In this document: positions 21,379 to 22,727 of the stretch, piece after piece
Numbering within the stretch: position 1 is the first letter of the stretch
Layout: each line of letters starts with the position of its first letter
Program-made: the position numbers and the translations under genes
Source of the DNA: Spirochaetota bacterium
Lineage (GTDB): Bacteria > Spirochaetota > Spirochaetia > DSM-27196 > PWMO01
Direction: 5' to 3'
Assembly: GCA_009908925.1 (NCBI GenBank)
Contig: JAAAOH010000230.1
Location: 1-22,727 of the forward strand
Length of the DNA stretch: 22,727 bases
The notes under the pieces: model-generated
What the model saw: only the letters and a program-made list of their open reading frames with translations
The model's database searches: none
What the model was told of the DNA's origin: nothing

Positions 21379-22727
21379 GTACAAAGTCGTCGAGCAGATC
21401 GCCTCCGGCGGCATGGGGGCGGTCTACAAGGCGGAGCATCCCACCCTCTCCCGGTTCGTCATCATCAAGAAGCTCACCCTCCGCGGTGATGCGTCGATGC
21501 GCGAGCGCTTCCGGCGAGAGGCGCAGATCATGATGGACTTCACGAGCGATTACCTCGTGAACGTCTACGATCACTTCCGTGAGGGCTCCTCCTACTACAT
21601 CGTGCTCGAGTACGTTGACGGGCCGTCCCTCGAGAGCCTGCTGCGAAAGGAACGCTACCTTCCGGAGCACGTCGCCCTGCGGATATTCCGATCCTCCTGC
21701 CGGGCCCTTCAATATGCACATGAGCGCGGTGTGGTGCATCGCGACATCAAGCCGGGAAACATCCTCATATCCACCGACGGGCATGTGAAGCTCGTCGATT
21801 TCGGGATCGCAAGTATCCACGGAGGCCAGTCCGAAGACAGTCTGACCCGTGAGGGCATGACCCTCGGCACGCCCTCATACATGCCTCCTGAGCAGTACGC
21901 CGACTCCCGCAGCGTCGACAAACGCGCGGACATCTACGCCATGGGCGTCATGCTCTACGAGATGACCACGGGGAAGAAACCCTTCCCCAACTCCATCAGC
22001 GCCGACGCCATACGCCGCATCCAGCAGGGCAAGTACACGAAGCCGCGTAAGCACAACCCGAAGATTTCCTCGTCCACTCAGAGGCTGATACGCCGCTGCA
22101 TGCGAGTGAAACCCGAGCGCCGATTTCAGTCGATGGACGCGGTCCTGGCGAAGCTCGACAGTGTTTTCGACCGCCGGGTGCGCGTGCCCGATGCTCAGAT
22201 CATCGGCGATTTCCTGCAGGGAAAGCGCGCGGAGCTGAAGAAGGCGAGTCGCGGCAAGCGGCTGACCGGGGCCGTCGCCGCGGTACTGCTCCTGCTCATC
22301 GGGGGAGCCGGCGGGTGGGCCTATCTCAATGGCTACCACTACGAGTATCTCTACCCCGACGAGTACGGGGCGCTCGAAGTTGCCGTACGGCTGCCGCGGC
22401 AGGGCAAGCTCCCGGAGGAAGCCTACGTAGACGCGCGCATCTTCATTGACGACAACGACGCGATTCCGGCTGTGGAAGGCACGCGACTGCGGTTTCGACC
22501 CGATCCCGAGCAGGAAACGGAAAACAGCTTCGTCCTGAGATCGCAGTTAGTCTACCTCCCGTCGGACACCTACCGGCTGAAGATCATGGCCGAGCAGGAC
22601 CTGATCTGGCGGTCTTTCCTGCTGCGCCCGCGGAGCGCTCAGCGGGAAAATGCGCGCACAGTGGAGGGACGTCGGGTTACCGTTGATGCGGGACCGCCGC
22701 CGGCGCTCCCCTTGTCGGTCGGCTTCG
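21350..22727 (+). CDS. Membrane-anchored serine/threonine protein kinase (PknB-like), C-terminus beyond the window
   Basis: At least 459 residues of a eukaryote-like Ser/Thr kinase. Kinase domain (~9-272): Gly loop IASGGMGAVYKA, Lys40 in VIIK, helix-C Glu in FRREAQIM, catalytic HRDIKPGN (130-137, Asp132), DFG (150-152), and activation segment ending GTPSYMPPEQ (PPE for the usual APE). Both ends of the core are present and no catalytic residue is missing. A juxtamembrane basic stretch (KRAELKKASRGKR) precedes one transmembrane helix (~305-326), then an extracytoplasmic part (~327 onward) with beta-rich GALEVAVRLPRQGKLP; it is not PASTA-like in what can be seen. The start ATG at 21350 has AAAGGGG upstream and overlaps the phosphatase gene by 29 nt. 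It probably signals from the envelope to cytoplasmic targets, with the adjacent phosphatase as its opponent. Confidence 0.92.
   Translation, partial: MAKLPAKIGKYKVVEQIASGGMGAVYKAEHPTLSRFVIIKKLTLRGDASMRERFRREAQIMMDFTSDYLVNVYDHFREGSSYYIVLEYVDGPSLESLLRKERYLPEHVALRIFRSSCRALQYAHERGVVHRDIKPGNILISTDGHVKLVDFGIASIHGGQSEDSLTREGMTLGTPSYMPPEQYADSRSVDKRADIYAMGVMLYEMTTGKKPFPNSISADAIRRIQQGKYTKPRKHNPKISSSTQRLIRRCMRVKPERRFQSMDAVLAKLDSVFDRRVRVPDAQIIGDFLQGKRAELKKASRGKRLTGAVAAVLLLLIGGAGGWAYLNGYHYEYLYPDEYGALEVAVRLPRQGKLPEEAYVDARIFIDDNDAIPAVEGTRLRFRPDPEQETENSFVLRSQLVYLPSDTYRLKIMAEQDLIWRSFLLRPRSAQRENARTVEGRRVTVDAGPPPALPLSVGF

Overview
The window is high-GC bacterial DNA that reads as chromosomal housekeeping and signalling genes with few signs of mobile DNA. 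No rRNA, tRNA, CRISPR array or insertion sequence was seen. The lineage is uncertain. A secretory leader ending in LFASGTQE, a FemABX-type cell-wall gene, two-component and eukaryote-like kinase signalling, and many Gly/Ala/Asp-rich loops fit a high-GC, free-living spirochaete. This is an inference from style and not from a marker gene.

Layout. (1) 1-967, minus strand: a TetR repressor translationally coupled to the start of an ABC exporter ATPase that runs off the left edge. (2) 1156-6838, plus strand: a pyruvate dehydrogenase operon (E1 alpha, E1 beta, E2, E3-like protein), followed 19 nt later by an EEP-family nuclease/phosphatase. The E3-like protein has lost both redox cysteines and much of its NAD-binding motif. 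(3) 6835-11191: an acidic secreted protein on the minus strand; a 330-bp regulatory region with a near-consensus sigma-54 promoter; a small secreted Gly/Tyr/His/Met-rich protein; then a membrane histidine kinase and an NtrC-family response regulator. The arrangement resembles ZraP-ZraSR: the promoter of the secreted protein is of the class its neighbouring regulator should activate. (4) 11256-13645: a solitary beta-class DNA methyltransferase converging on an ArgE-type M20 deacetylase, with overlapping stop codons. (5) 13818-15233: a CstB-like persulfide dioxygenase/rhodanese fusion. (6) 15248-17534, minus strand: an AAA/DUF4143 ATPase with three 23-bp-phased repeats upstream, and a short-chain dehydrogenase. 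(7) 17672-18736: a FemABX-type aminoacyltransferase.

(8) 18799-22727 may be the least described part. Two divergent genes encode paralogues of an unrecognised domain. One copy is fused to an HU/IHF DNA-binding domain. The other stands alone and is followed by a PPP-like metallophosphatase and a membrane-anchored Ser/Thr protein kinase whose gene overlaps the phosphatase by 29 nt. The phosphatase reading frame stays open and coding-like upstream to the stop codon of the preceding gene, but has no ATG, GTG or TTG there, so its start is unusual or there is readthrough.

All calls come from reading motifs by eye. No database search or structure prediction was possible.
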